A stretch of 64,000 nt of DNA from DATKUC01 sp964577375 (GCA_964577375.1 CAZNYW010000004.1:52465-116464); one strand, 5' to 3'. Shown: positions 1-8,680, counted from the stretch's first letter. Numbers and translations: made by a program. Notes: generated from the sequence alone by a model not told the origin.

Positions 1-672
1 GAGCGACTGGCCTACCGTGTGCCGGAAAAGCTGGAGCCGAATGTCCTTCATGACTCCCTGTCCGGCAAGCGCCATCAGGTACACCTGCAGGAAACCGAAG
101 AGCAGCTGCCCGATGAGCAGGCCGAAGAATGCTGCCCCGGCCCGTTTCAGTCCGCCGATATCGCGCGAGCGCAGCGTACGCAGGTCGCCTGTGGCCACGG
201 AATCGATGCTCGCGGCGGTGATAGCCGCATAGTCCGACTTTCCCGTTATGAACAGGTCGGGATACCGTGCCACGATTGCCCGGCGCTCGGCCGTGTCGAC
301 CGGGACAACGTAATAGCTGGCTTTCCCGATGATGCCCTCCCGTTCGAGGCGGTTTTTGTTCACGCCCATGATCGACTTCAGACGATAGTCCGGAATATAG
401 AAGTAGTTCCCGATTCGGACGTCGGAAGAGATGATTCGGGCGCCGCGCAGCTCGGAGAGACCGGTCTTGTCGGCCGAAATTCGGGAGTAGGTGTTGACGA
501 GGTAGTGGTCGATCGAACGCTGCAGAATTACCGGCAGCAGAAGCTCGGCGGTGGTGGCAATTCCGAGCGCGACGATACCGATGATGGCGATTGTGCGATA
601 GGGACGCAGATAGCTGAAGAGGCGCCGCACGAGCGCAGGGTTGTAGCCGGAGATGATCTTTTCCTGGTCCAC
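1..672 (-). CDS. ABC exporter, second subunit (N-terminal 224 residues, cut by window edge)
   Basis: Partial gene running off the left edge. It reads from a GTG at 672, with GGAGG about ten bases upstream, two bases after the stop of the preceding exporter subunit, so the two genes are translationally linked. The visible part is the start of a type I exporter membrane domain: a first helix at about residues 27-50 and a second at about 178-203. Roughly 125 residues lie between them, far more than the short loop usual between helices 1 and 2, so this subunit carries an extra extracytoplasmic domain. The ATPase domain lies outside the window. By family it should pair with the neighbouring half-transporter as a heterodimeric exporter; the substrate is unknown. 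Confidence 0.85.
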   Translation of the reverse strand, partial: MDQEKIISGYNPALVRRLFSYLRPYRTIAIIGIVALGIATTAELLLPVILQRSIDHYLVNTYSRISADKTGLSELRGARIISSDVRIGNYFYIPDYRLKSIMGVNKNRLEREGIIGKASYYVVPVDTAERRAIVARYPDLFITGKSDYAAITAASIDSVATGDLRTLRSRDIGGLKRAGAAFFGLLIGQLLFGFLQVYLMALAGQGVMKDIRLQLFRHTVGQSL

Positions 673-674
673 GG

Positions 675-2471
675 CTACTCGGCCTCCGAATGATGATGCG
701 TCATGCGCTGCAGATTATATATCTGGCGATAAAAACCGTCCTCCGCCACCAGTTCCGCGTGGGATCCCTCCTGAACGATTTTCCCGCCGTCGAGTACGAT
801 AATCCGGTGGGCAATCGAAAGCGTTGATACGCGGTGCGAGATGATGATGTTCGTTTTTCCCTCGCGGAACGAGAGCAGGTCCCGGAGTATCCGCTCTTCA
901 GTCTCCGTGTCGACGGCGGAAAGCGCGTCGTCGAAGATGAGAATCTGCGGCCGTACGGCAATTGCGCGGGAGATTGCCACCCTCTGTTTCTGTCCGCCGG
1001 AGAGCGATATGCCCCGCTCTCCGACCTCCGTCTGCCAGCCGGCCGGGAAGGTGCTCATGTCGCGCGTGATTGTCGATATCTCGGCTACCTTGTGGACAAG
1101 TTCCTGGTCCGGCGCGTCCAGCCCGAACTGGATATTGTCGTAGATGCTTGCCGAGAAGAGAAACGTGTCCTGCGGCACAACGCCGAAGGCGGCACGGAGG
1201 CTGTGCAGATTGTATTCCCGCACATCACGGCCTCCGACGAAGACCGTGGCGGGCGGTGGATCGAGCAGTCTCGGCAGGAGGCGGATCAGCGTCGACTTGC
1301 CGCTGCCCGTCCGCCCGAGAATGCCGAGAGTCTCGCCGTTGTCCACGGTGAACCCGACCGATGTCAGCGACGGTTCGGCCGCGCCGGGGTAGGTGAATGT
1401 GAGCCCGCGCACCTCCACGCGTCCGTCCGGAATCAACTCGACCGGCGAGGGAGGATCTGCAATCTCCGGCCGTTCGTTGAGAACGGCATTGATGCGGATC
1501 AGCGATGCACGTCCCCGCTGGATCATGTTGACGGTGAATCCTGCGCCGAGCATCGGCCAGATCAACATGTTCAGGTAGCTGAAGACTGCGACGAATGAGC
1601 CGGGGCTGAGGTCGCGGAGTATGACCGCCTGTCCGCCCACCCAGAGCAGAATCAGGCTGGTAAGGCCGGAGAGAAAGGTCACAGCGGGGTTGAATACTCC
1701 CCACACACGGACGAGCCGCATGTTCCGGTTCTGATAGTTCTCGTTCGCGCCGTGAAAGCGCTTGAGAAAGTAGTCCTCCTTCACGAAGGACTTGATGACG
1801 CGGATTCCCGAAAAGACCTCCTGCGCCTGCTGGCTTACTGTTGCGAAGCCCTCCTGAACCTTGCGGAAGTAGCTGGCGACGAATCTCCCCAGGCCGATAA
1901 TAAGCACCGTGATTACCGGAAGCGGGATAAGCGGGTAGAGAGCGATGCCGGGGTTCTGAACTACCAGAATGATGATGATGGACAGTGTCATGAAGACACC
2001 GTCGGTGAACGCCACCAGAGCCATGCCGGTCGCCATCCTGATCGCTTCCATGTCATTCGTGGATCGAGCCATCAGGTCACCGATTTTGTAACGCCCGTAG
2101 AAGTTGGACGACAGAGTCAACAGGTGATTGTAGAGCCGTGCCCGCAGATCACGCTCTATGCGCCGCGACGCACCGTTTATGAAATAGCGCCAGCCAAAGC
2201 GTCCGAGCGAGATCACAGCCGCCGTTCCAACAAGCTCAAGGGATATAGTCAGGATGGCCTGGAGCGGAAAGCTCCCCGCAGAGACGGTATCGACCGCGCG
2301 GCGCAGGAATTGCGGTATGAGCAGCTGCCCGCCGGAGGTTATCACCAGGCATATCATTCCCGGGATGTACCGATGCGCGTGCTTCTTGAAGTAGGGCAGG
2401 AGGGTGCCGAAATCGTTCACTATCCGACAATCTTCGTGAAATCGGCGCAAAATGGCAAGCCGGATTGACAT
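675..2471 (-). CDS. ABC exporter subunit, membrane domain fused to ATPase (degenerate catalytic site)
   Basis: A 598-residue half-transporter. Residues 1 to about 340 form six membrane helices. The nucleotide-binding domain follows, with Walker A GRTGSGKST (about 386-394), signature LSGGQ (about 490), Walker B ILIFD (about 510) and the H-loop SHR (about 546). The residue after Walker B is Asp (IFDD) rather than the catalytic Glu. In known heterodimeric exporters this marks the subunit carrying the non-hydrolysing site, and it fits the partner gene two bases downstream. The ATG at 2471 is chosen because the protein then begins just before the first helix; the frame stays open upstream but that part is a shadow of the divergent EamA gene. 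Substrate unknown (drug, lipid or peptide). Confidence 0.93.
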   Translation of the reverse strand: MSIRLAILRRFHEDCRIVNDFGTLLPYFKKHAHRYIPGMICLVITSGGQLLIPQFLRRAVDTVSAGSFPLQAILTISLELVGTAAVISLGRFGWRYFINGASRRIERDLRARLYNHLLTLSSNFYGRYKIGDLMARSTNDMEAIRMATGMALVAFTDGVFMTLSIIIILVVQNPGIALYPLIPLPVITVLIIGLGRFVASYFRKVQEGFATVSQQAQEVFSGIRVIKSFVKEDYFLKRFHGANENYQNRNMRLVRVWGVFNPAVTFLSGLTSLILLWVGGQAVILRDLSPGSFVAVFSYLNMLIWPMLGAGFTVNMIQRGRASLIRINAVLNERPEIADPPSPVELIPDGRVEVRGLTFTYPGAAEPSLTSVGFTVDNGETLGILGRTGSGKSTLIRLLPRLLDPPPATVFVGGRDVREYNLHSLRAAFGVVPQDTFLFSASIYDNIQFGLDAPDQELVHKVAEISTITRDMSTFPAGWQTEVGERGISLSGGQKQRVAISRAIAVRPQILIFDDALSAVDTETEERILRDLLSFREGKTNIIISHRVSTLSIAHRIIVLDGGKIVQEGSHAELVAEDGFYRQIYNLQRMTHHHSEAE

Positions 2472-2516
2472 GCCGGCCGTTTTCTGCCGATGATGCCAGG
2501 ACTCAACACAGAGCCT

Positions 2517-3509
2517 ATGGACACCAGAACCTTTCGCACAGATACTCTTCTCCTGCTGACCGCCGCCATATGGGGATTTGCCTTTGTCGCGCAGCGGGCA
2601 GGTATGGGCTATGTGGGCCCGTTTCTCTATAACGCAGTCAGATTCGCGCTCGGCGCAGTCTCCCTGCTGCCGCTCATTCTCCTGAGAAGATCGGCGGCCA
2701 GGCGAGCCTTCGTCAGGGAGCATTCCCGAACCGAGGGCGGTGCGGCGCTGGTCGCTCCGCTTCCCGCGCATCCGCCGGCAATTCCGCGGATTCAAAGGCT
2801 CGCAGGTGTCGGCGGCATGATTATTGCCGGTCTCATCCTGTTTTCCGCCTCGTCCCTCCAGCAGGTCGGCATCGTGACTACCAGCGCGGGAAAGGCGGGC
2901 TTCATCACCGGACTGTATGTCGTGCTGGTTCCCCTTGTCGGCGGGCTGGTGGGAAGAGCGAGCGACGCGGGCCGGTGGATCGGCGCCGTTCTCGCCGCCG
3001 CGGGCCTCTACTTCCTGAGCGTCAGTGAGCAGTTCACGGTCGCTCCGGGCGACCTGCTGCTGCTCCTCTGCGCCGTCTTCTTTGCAGGCCACGTGCTGCT
3101 CATCGATCGAATTTCCCGGTACATCGATCCGATCGTACTCTCCGCGGTTCAGAGCGGCGTGACCGCACTCCTCAGCTTCGCGGTGGCGCTCATCTTCGAA
3201 CCGGTCGGCCTGTCGGAGGTCGCCTCTGCCTGGGCGCCTATCGTCTACGGCGGTGTGATGAGCGTAGGAATTGCGTACTCGCTTCAGATCGTCGCGCAGC
3301 GAACAGCCCATCCGACGCACGCCGCCATTCTTCTCAGTCTGGAGGGGACATTCGCTGCGATCGGCGGTTTCCTTATCCTAGGCGAGGTGCTGTCGCTCCG
3401 CAACATCGCCGGATGCGCGTTGATGCTCGCCGGAATGCTCGTCGCGCAGCTTTCGGCAATTCGAAAGGAACGTCTTGCGGAGGGCGGGAAAAGTATTCGG
3501 TCTAGTTGA
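2517..3509 (+). CDS. EamA/DMT-family membrane transporter
   Basis: A hydrophobic protein of 330 residues (339 if it starts at the ATG at 2490) with about ten predicted membrane helices in two EamA repeats. Typical marks are the N-terminal AAIWGFAF in helix 1, GKAGFITGLYVVLVPL near the middle and the second-repeat end LSLEGTFAAIGGFLILGE. Between helices 2 and 3 lies an unusually long polar loop of about 35 residues. The family exports or exchanges small metabolites such as amino acids or nucleotides; the substrate cannot be read from sequence. The gene diverges from the ABC exporter with almost no spacer. Its stop codon overlaps the -35 element of the next promoter. Confidence 0.88.
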   Translation: MDTRTFRTDTLLLLTAAIWGFAFVAQRAGMGYVGPFLYNAVRFALGAVSLLPLILLRRSAARRAFVREHSRTEGGAALVAPLPAHPPAIPRIQRLAGVGGMIIAGLILFSASSLQQVGIVTTSAGKAGFITGLYVVLVPLVGGLVGRASDAGRWIGAVLAAAGLYFLSVSEQFTVAPGDLLLLLCAVFFAGHVLLIDRISRYIDPIVLSAVQSGVTALLSFAVALIFEPVGLSEVASAWAPIVYGGVMSVGIAYSLQIVAQRTAHPTHAAILLSLEGTFAAIGGFLILGEVLSLRNIAGCALMLAGMLVAQLSAIRKERLAEGGKSIRSS

Positions 3510-3534
3510 CTTTCTTGCAGTATTGTGGTAATTT
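3506..3534 (+). promoter_or_regulatory. Sigma-70-type promoter for the zinc-ribbon gene
   Basis: TTGACT (3506-3511), a 17-base spacer, then TAATTT (3529-3534). It overlaps the stop codon of the EamA gene and lies about 80 bases upstream of the small zinc-ribbon gene, which is followed by its own terminator, so this looks like a monocistronic unit. Confidence 0.65.
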
Positions 3535-3613
3535 TCATTGTTTTTCGTGGCCGGGAGAGGCCTATCAGCCGACCGCGAAAGTGCAACGCTGAATACAAGC
3601 ACAGGAGAAAAAG

Positions 3614-3784
3614 ATGGCTCAGATCAGTAAAAATGCCCGTGCCGTATCTTCGACTCAGAAGTTTTTCTGCAACTGCGGCGGCGAGATAAAGATGAAGACG
3701 GTCTTTTCGGGCGGAAAACTGCGCAACGTGGCGGAATGCGAAAAGTGCAATCGCCAGGAGCGACGGCCCCGCGACTTCAAATAG
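3614..3784 (+). CDS. Small zinc-ribbon protein, 56 residues
   Basis: A 56-residue basic protein. It has CNCGG near residue 18 and CEKC near residue 43, four cysteines spaced as in a zinc ribbon. The start ATG at 3614 has AGGAGA at 3602-3607 just upstream. It has its own near-consensus promoter at 3506-3534 and a rho-independent terminator at 3806-3840, which argues strongly that this short frame is real. The content, high in Lys and Arg around a zinc ribbon, resembles small ribosome- or RNA-associated proteins, but I do not recognise a characterised family and assign no function. Confidence 0.8.
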   Translation: MAQISKNARAVSSTQKFFCNCGGEIKMKTVFSGGKLRNVAECEKCNRQERRPRDFK

Positions 3785-3805
3785 GGTCTTCTTCCAGTTG
3801 AAATC

Positions 3806-3840
3806 AACGGCCATCCCCGTACGGGGGCGGCCGTTTCTTT
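3806..3840 (+). terminator. Rho-independent terminator after the zinc-ribbon gene
   Basis: Inverted repeat with outer arms AACGGCC (3806-3812) and GGCCGTT (3829-3835), an inner CCCC/GGGG pairing around GTAC, and a short T-rich tail. It starts 22 bases after the stop codon and also faces the end of the convergent acyltransferase gene. Confidence 0.85.
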
Positions 3841-3845
3841 ATGCA

Positions 3846-4640
3846 TCAGGTCCCGGTCCAGGACGTCCCCGTCTCGAAGTCTTCGCTGCAACCCGCTGAT
3901 CTACCTCGCCACTCATCGATCTGCGCGATTATCTCGGCGCGGCATTCGGTCAGGAGCGCGATGATCTCCGTCTTGCTGCGGGGAGCGGGCCGAACAGAGG
4001 TGACCCGACACCGGTAGGTGGCGCCTGACAGACTCCTGATCACCGTTCGAAGCCGCGAAAAGGTGTATCCGCCGTCGATGGCGACAGTCACCACCGGCAG
4101 TGACTGAATCTGCAAAAGTATTCGCGCTGCCCCTTCGTGAAACAGCCCAACGTTTCCTGAGGGCGACCGGGTCCCTTCCGGAAATACCACAGGTATGTTG
4201 CCGCTGGCCGAGGAGAAGGCGAGCCGTCGCAGCGACCGGTAGGTGGTCGAAAGATCGCCGTTTCGGCTGATCAGCGCGTGGCGCTGGTAGCGCAGAAGTG
4301 GAGAAACCATCGGGAAGTATCTGCTCAAAGAGCGCTTGGCGACGAAGCGCAGCCGGTGGTGCGGAAAGAGCTGAATAAGGAAGGGAATATCCGCCAGGCT
4401 CTGATGGTTGGAAATGACGATGAACCTGTCGGGCAGATCGCGCACGAGCACACGGTCTGCCTCGACGGTCAGCCCAGCGTACATGCTCGCCATGCGAAAG
4501 AGCATGCGGGAGATGTGAACTGAGCGGGCATTCATGTAGTTTCTTGCCATGCGGACGCTGATGATCATCCACAGCTTCATCGCCAGATCCCAGTAGAAGA
4601 ATGCCGCGAGCACCAGAATAACGTAGAATACGGCTCTCAT
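3846..4640 (-). CDS. plsC: 1-acyl-sn-glycerol-3-phosphate acyltransferase family protein
   Basis: A 264-residue PlsC-type acyltransferase, which adds a second acyl chain to lysophosphatidate at the inner membrane during phospholipid synthesis. An N-terminal hydrophobic stretch (about residues 3-22) anchors it. Motif I is NHQSLADIPF (about 93-102), supplying the catalytic His and Asp, and motif III is FPEGTRS (about 168-174). The ATG at 4640 puts the start directly before the anchor, with GAGGGA upstream; the longer open frame upstream would overlap the rpsT promoter. Other acyl-acceptors are possible in this family, so the exact substrate is inferred. Confidence 0.9.
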   Translation of the reverse strand: MRAVFYVILVLAAFFYWDLAMKLWMIISVRMARNYMNARSVHISRMLFRMASMYAGLTVEADRVLVRDLPDRFIVISNHQSLADIPFLIQLFPHHRLRFVAKRSLSRYFPMVSPLLRYQRHALISRNGDLSTTYRSLRRLAFSSASGNIPVVFPEGTRSPSGNVGLFHEGAARILLQIQSLPVVTVAIDGGYTFSRLRTVIRSLSGATYRCRVTSVRPAPRSKTEIIALLTECRAEIIAQIDEWRGRSAGCSEDFETGTSWTGT

Positions 4641-4738
4641 CGTTGGTGGTCCCTCGACGCTCAGATTATACGGAGAGTCGATAATCTGTACACACCTGTC
4701 CGGCGGCGAATGATTCGTTGTCCTCTTTTCCCATCGCC

Positions 4739-4767
4739 TTGACAGTTGAGACGTTATCTGATAAGTT
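4739..4767 (+). promoter_or_regulatory. Strong sigma-70-type promoter for rpsT
   Basis: Perfect -35 TTGACA (4739-4744), a 17-base spacer and TAAGTT (4762-4767). It gives a leader of roughly 48 bases to the rpsT start, and is the only clear promoter before the rpsT-HU-lnt run. Confidence 0.8.
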
Positions 4768-4821
4768 ACTTGCCTATCGATAAATAATGGGAACACGCTA
4801 ATCGTGTGGAGGTAGTATCCT

Positions 4822-5091
4822 TTGGCTGGTTACAATTCAAGCGTCAAGCGGCATCGACAGAGCGAGACACGCCGCGTTCGGAACAAGTCAGTAAGAAGTG
4901 AGGTTCGCACCTCGATAAAGAAGTTCCGCGAGGCGGTCAGCGCCAATAACAAAGCGGAAGCGGAGAAGGAATTTCTCGAAACCCAGCAGTTGATCGACGG
5001 CGCCGTGACGAAGGGCGTGTATCACAAGAATACCGCATCCCGGACCAAGTCCCGCATGGCTCATGCGCTCAACAAACTGGGAGCGTCCTGA
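4822..5091 (+). CDS. rpsT: 30S ribosomal protein S20
   Basis: An 89-residue, Lys/Arg-rich helical protein matching S20: SSVKRHRQSE near the N-terminus and the conserved C-terminal half with KGVYHKNTASRTKSRMA. S20 binds 16S rRNA in the body of the 30S subunit. The start is TTG, with GGAGG at 4808-4812; no ATG or GTG gives the full family N-terminus. Escherichia coli rpsT also starts with UUG and is translationally autoregulated, so the weak start may be a conserved control feature. The promoter is at 4739-4767. Confidence 0.96.
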   Translation: MAGYNSSVKRHRQSETRRVRNKSVRSEVRTSIKKFREAVSANNKAEAEKEFLETQQLIDGAVTKGVYHKNTASRTKSRMAHALNKLGAS

Positions 5092-5232
5092 TCGGCATCG
5101 GAGATCCCCAGGGGCGCCTGTATTGAGGCTGCGGCTCCCAGGCGGGCCGCGATCAGATCAGCATGGTGATCAGGGAAACGAGCCCGGGTCTACAGCTGCG
5201 CGGCCCGCTCCCGACGCCCGAGAGGAGTTCAC

Positions 5233-5535
5233 GTGATTCGGGGAAAACTGACCAAAGCCGAAATCGTTGAGAGCATCTCTGAGAGCTCTGGTCTGAGCAA
5301 GAAGGATATCCAGCACATCATCGATTCCTTTTTCTCCGAAGTGAAGGATGCGCTGCTCGAAGATCGAATTGTCGAATTCAGGGGCTTCGGTACCTTCGAA
5401 ATCAGAACACGAAAGGGCAGGGACCGTGCCCGAAACCCAAAAACCGGTGAAACGGTAAGTGTGCAGAACCACGGTGTGGTTGTATTTCGTCCCGGAAAGG
5501 AACTCAAGAAGGCGTCCTGGGATCTGCGCGAGTAG
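5233..5535 (+). CDS. HU/IHF-family DNA-binding protein
   Basis: A 100-residue histone-like protein. It begins LTKAEIVESI, has the family hinge GFGTFEIRTRKGR, and the beta-arm with ARNPKTGE, including the conserved Pro that intercalates into bent DNA. It ends with FRPGKELKKA as in HU and IHF. The start is GTG at 5233, preceded by GAGAGGAG. It lies 141 bases behind rpsT and 20 bases before lnt. HU proteins compact and bend the nucleoid DNA; whether this acts as a homodimer like HU or in a specific complex like IHF cannot be told. Confidence 0.95.
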   Translation: MIRGKLTKAEIVESISESSGLSKKDIQHIIDSFFSEVKDALLEDRIVEFRGFGTFEIRTRKGRDRARNPKTGETVSVQNHGVVVFRPGKELKKASWDLRE

Positions 5536-5555
5536 CCGGTTCCGAGAGAGAATAG

Positions 5556-7184
5556 TTGAAGAATATCCGGCCGTTGTCTGTTGAATCGGAAAACAGACTC
5601 GGCATATATGAGAAGCTGAACGGCATTTTTATCAATCTCGGCCTCATCGCGCTCTCCGCACTGCTTTTTGCCCTCTCCTTTCCGAATCTACTGTCCGTCT
5701 GGGGGTTTTACCCCCTCGGGTTCATAGCGCTCTTTCCTCTGTTTGTGGTGGCTCACCGGGCGAGCTGGGTTTCGGTCTTTCCCTACGGGTTCTTCGCCGG
5801 ATTCATATCCTACGTATTCCTGAACTACTGGCTCGTAGCTTTTCATCCGCTGACCATCTTCATAGTCCCTGGCATATATGCGGTCTATTTTCTCGCGCTT
5901 CTTCCGCTGCTCAAGCTTGCCGACGTTCTCATGCCCGCGTACGGCTATCTTCTTCAGCTCGCGATCTGGCTGGCCTACGAGTACGTGCGAACGCTCGGAT
6001 TTCTCGGCTACTCATACGGAATAATCGGATATTCCCAGTACCTGTTTCTTCCGCTCGTGCGACTGTCCGCGGTAACCGGAGTCTGGGGAGTCTCTCTGCT
6101 CGTAGCGTTCCCGTCGGTCTATGTGGGTAACGCGCTCAAGGAGGGGATCTCAAACGCTCCGGCCTTCTTTCGGCGCCACCGCATTGACGCCGCAGCTTAC
6201 CTTGTGATACTGGCGGCCGCCGTTGTGTTCGGGCTCGTCGACAAGAGCGACTATTCGGGAAGCAGAGAGTGGCGGGTCGCCCTTGTTCAGCAGAACGTAG
6301 ATCCATGGCGAGGGGGCCTTCCAACCTACCGTGAGTCTCTTGCGCGCTCGGTCAAGCAGAGCGACCTCGCACTCAAGCAGAACCCGGAAATCGTCATCTG
6401 GTCCGAAACTTCCTTCGTTCCTGCCATCGACTACCACATGCGCTACCGGGACGATCCGGAGTCCGATGCCCTGGTCAAACAGCTCCTGTCCTTCATGGCG
6501 AAACAGAAGGTTCCCTACGTCATCGGAAACGACGACGGCGAGCTCATGAGAAACTCGAACGGCGAGCTGGCCCGGGTTGACTACAACGCGGTTCTGCTCT
6601 TCGAGCACGGACGCATCGCCCAGACCTACCGGAAGCTCCGGCTCGTACCCTTCACCGAGAATTTCCCCTACCGCAAGCAGCTGCCGTTCATCTACAATGC
6701 GCTCGTGAAGGCGGACACTCACTTCTGGCGGGAAGGCAAGGAGTACACGGTCTTCAATGCAGACGGTATCCGCTTTTCCACACCAATCTGCTTCGAAGAC
6801 ACGTTCGGCTATCTTTCGCGGCAGTTCGTGCGCCACGGAGCGCAGGTAATCGTCAATCTCACCAACGACTCGTGGTCCTATTCGGTTCCGGCCGCCATGC
6901 AGCACATGCAGATGGCCGTGTTCCGCGCGACCGAAAACAAGAGGTCTGTCGTCCGCAGCACCAACGGCGGTATGACAACCATCATAGACCCCAACGGCCG
7001 GATTCTGCGTCTCTACCCGGCGTTCACCGAAGGCTACATGGTCGGAAACGTGCCGGTTTACACCGCGGAGACTACCCTCTACACGAGGTGGGGTGACTGG
7101 TTCGCAGTGCTCATGGTCATAGTCGCGCTCGCAGGCCTCGTCGCCGCAATTGCCGTCAGACTCGTCCGGAAGGGCCGACATTGA
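5556..7184 (+). CDS. lnt: Apolipoprotein N-acyltransferase, copy 1
   Basis: A 542-residue inner-membrane enzyme that adds the third, N-linked acyl chain to lipoproteins after LspA cleavage. The N-terminal half has about seven helices; the C-terminal half is a nitrilase domain facing the periplasm. All three catalytic residues are visible: Glu in WSETSF, Lys in YRKLRLVPF and Cys in TPICFED, plus the conserved Glu in PFTENFP. The start is TTG at 5556; no ATG lies early in frame. It follows HU by 20 bases. A second lnt lies at 12565-14286. Confidence 0.95.
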   Translation: MKNIRPLSVESENRLGIYEKLNGIFINLGLIALSALLFALSFPNLLSVWGFYPLGFIALFPLFVVAHRASWVSVFPYGFFAGFISYVFLNYWLVAFHPLTIFIVPGIYAVYFLALLPLLKLADVLMPAYGYLLQLAIWLAYEYVRTLGFLGYSYGIIGYSQYLFLPLVRLSAVTGVWGVSLLVAFPSVYVGNALKEGISNAPAFFRRHRIDAAAYLVILAAAVVFGLVDKSDYSGSREWRVALVQQNVDPWRGGLPTYRESLARSVKQSDLALKQNPEIVIWSETSFVPAIDYHMRYRDDPESDALVKQLLSFMAKQKVPYVIGNDDGELMRNSNGELARVDYNAVLLFEHGRIAQTYRKLRLVPFTENFPYRKQLPFIYNALVKADTHFWREGKEYTVFNADGIRFSTPICFEDTFGYLSRQFVRHGAQVIVNLTNDSWSYSVPAAMQHMQMAVFRATENKRSVVRSTNGGMTTIIDPNGRILRLYPAFTEGYMVGNVPVYTAETTLYTRWGDWFAVLMVIVALAGLVAAIAVRLVRKGRH

Positions 7185-7237
7185 CAGAACCCGGCAACTG
7201 TAGCAGAATGATCATACACTTCGAAGGGCATTAACAG

Positions 7238-7975
7238 ATGGCGAAGAAAGACAAGATTCTTATTGTAGACGATGAACAGATCAACCTCGACTTCTTCGAA
7301 GTCATGCTTACCAAGCTGGGCTTTGTTGTGGAAACGGCCCAGGACGGTGAGGAGGCCCTGGAAAAGGTTAAACAGAGCCATCCGGATCTGGTAATCCTGG
7401 ACAACATCATGCCGCGTCTGTCCGGCTGGGAGGTTACCAAACTTCTCAAGACTGAACCGGAGTATGCAAAATTTCGCAATACGCCCATCATCATGTTCTC
7501 GGCGATGGACGATGTGAAGGACAAGATCGAAGGATTCGAGCTGGGGATTGAAGACTACATAACAAAGCCGTTCAATTTCTCCGAGGTGCTGGCCCGGATC
7601 AAGGCGGTTCTTCGCAGCCGGGATCTCTCCGAGCAGGTGATCCAGCGGGAGCGCAGGCTTGCGCTGGTGGAATCGCTCAACAAATCGCTCGTCTACTTCA
7701 CGAGCCATCTTAAAGAGCCCATCGTTCAGCTCCACGAAGCGGCATTGTCGCTGGATCAGAAGAGTGCTGCTTCGGTAAAGGAGTTCGTCAAGCTGGTCGA
7801 AAAAGAGGCAAAAGAGACGCGTGCAGCGCTCGACGGACTGGAGGACGAGATCAGGGACCTCGAGGGAAAGGGCGACCGCATGAAAGCGGAAGAGGTTACG
7901 CTCGACGATCTCGAGGAGAAGTACCAGCGCCATTTCGAGCGCTACCGCGAACGTGTACCGGGTGAGCCCGGCTGA
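7238..7975 (+). CDS. Response regulator: receiver domain plus degenerate DHp-like coiled coil
   Basis: A 245-residue protein. Residues 5-125 are a CheY-like receiver with all key residues: acidic pair D11/D12, phosphoacceptor D55, S88 and K110. There is no DNA-binding or enzymatic output. Instead residues 140-235 are charged and helical, with an H-box-like stretch TSHLKEP around H157, followed by heptad-like Glu/Lys-rich helices. This resembles a histidine-kinase dimerisation domain that has lost its usual E after the His and has no ATPase domain. It could be a phosphorelay intermediate or a dimeric scaffold. The TPR gene 21-27 bases downstream is probably co-transcribed. Confidence 0.9.
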   Translation: MAKKDKILIVDDEQINLDFFEVMLTKLGFVVETAQDGEEALEKVKQSHPDLVILDNIMPRLSGWEVTKLLKTEPEYAKFRNTPIIMFSAMDDVKDKIEGFELGIEDYITKPFNFSEVLARIKAVLRSRDLSEQVIQRERRLALVESLNKSLVYFTSHLKEPIVQLHEAALSLDQKSAASVKEFVKLVEKEAKETRAALDGLEDEIRDLEGKGDRMKAEEVTLDDLEEKYQRHFERYRERVPGEPG

Positions 7976-8002
7976 AACTGCAACAGAACCACGGGGGTGA
8001 CG

Positions 8003-8224
8003 GTGATCACCGAAGAGAAACGGAAAATTCTCGAGCTGTTCAGCGAAGGCAGAAAGCTCTATAAGCTCATGCAGTTCGAGGAAGCAAAGGACTGTTTCGC
8101 GAAAGCGCTGCAAATAGACTCCGCCGACGGGCCTTCAAAGGTCTACCTTGCCCGGTGCAAGCACTATGTGGAGAATCCGCCTCCCGAGGACTGGGACGGT
8201 GTATTCGTCATGAAGACCAAGTAG
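8003..8224 (+). CDS. Small TPR protein with cyclase-type C-terminal motif
   Basis: A 73-residue protein (75 if the GTG at 7997 is used). It is one to two TPR helices (YKLMQFEEAKDCFAKALQID) followed by a C-terminal PPPEDWDGVFVMKTK. That tail motif is familiar from the C-termini of bacterial class III adenylate/guanylate cyclases with TPRs, where it follows CxxY. Here it stands alone behind a response regulator, so it may be a detached partner module. The GTG at 8003 is preferred because the GGGGG at 7993-7997 then serves as a ribosome site. Confidence 0.75.
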   Translation: MITEEKRKILELFSEGRKLYKLMQFEEAKDCFAKALQIDSADGPSKVYLARCKHYVENPPPEDWDGVFVMKTK

Positions 8225-8263
8225 CTTCTCCGCCGGCGTAATTCCGACAACACACAGGCAGAT

Positions 8264-8680
8264 ATGGCACCAAGAGGACAAGAGCTGAAGACAACGCCAA
8301 GAACGATTACCCGCCTCGGCCGGGAAACCACTCTGAAGGGCAAGATGAAGTTCAAGGAGTCGGTGACTATCAGTGGCCGGTTCGAAGGGGAAATCGATGC
8401 GCTTGGCTATCTCTACATAGAGGACGGCGCAGACGTCCGGGCGAACGTCAAGGCTGGCACCATCATCATCGGTGGCGTGATCCACGGAAACGTGGAGGCG
8501 ACCGAGAGGCTCGAGATGCTGCCGAGCGGGAAGATCTACGGCAACGTTCGCACTGCGAAGCTTCGGATCGCCGACGGCGTAGTATTCGAAGGCAAGTGCG
8601 AGATGATTCGCAACAGCGACCGGGTGGATATCTTCTCTACCGGCGCTGCGCAGCTGAAAAAAACCATCCAGAGTGTCTGA
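8264..8680 (+). CDS. Bactofilin-family cytoskeletal protein
   Basis: A 138-residue bactofilin. The central region (about 20-115) is a right-handed beta-helix with glycine and hydrophobic repeats: GRFEGEIDA, GTIIIGGVIHGNVEA and KIYGNVRTAKL. Bactofilins polymerise without nucleotide into membrane-associated filaments that place cell-wall enzymes and shape helical cells. Short charged tails flank the core. Its stop overlaps the start of cinA, so the two are translationally coupled. No M23 peptidase, the common bactofilin partner, is adjacent; one lies far away at 46943. Confidence 0.93.
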   Translation: MAPRGQELKTTPRTITRLGRETTLKGKMKFKESVTISGRFEGEIDALGYLYIEDGADVRANVKAGTIIIGGVIHGNVEATERLEMLPSGKIYGNVRTAKLRIADGVVFEGKCEMIRNSDRVDIFSTGAAQLKKTIQSV

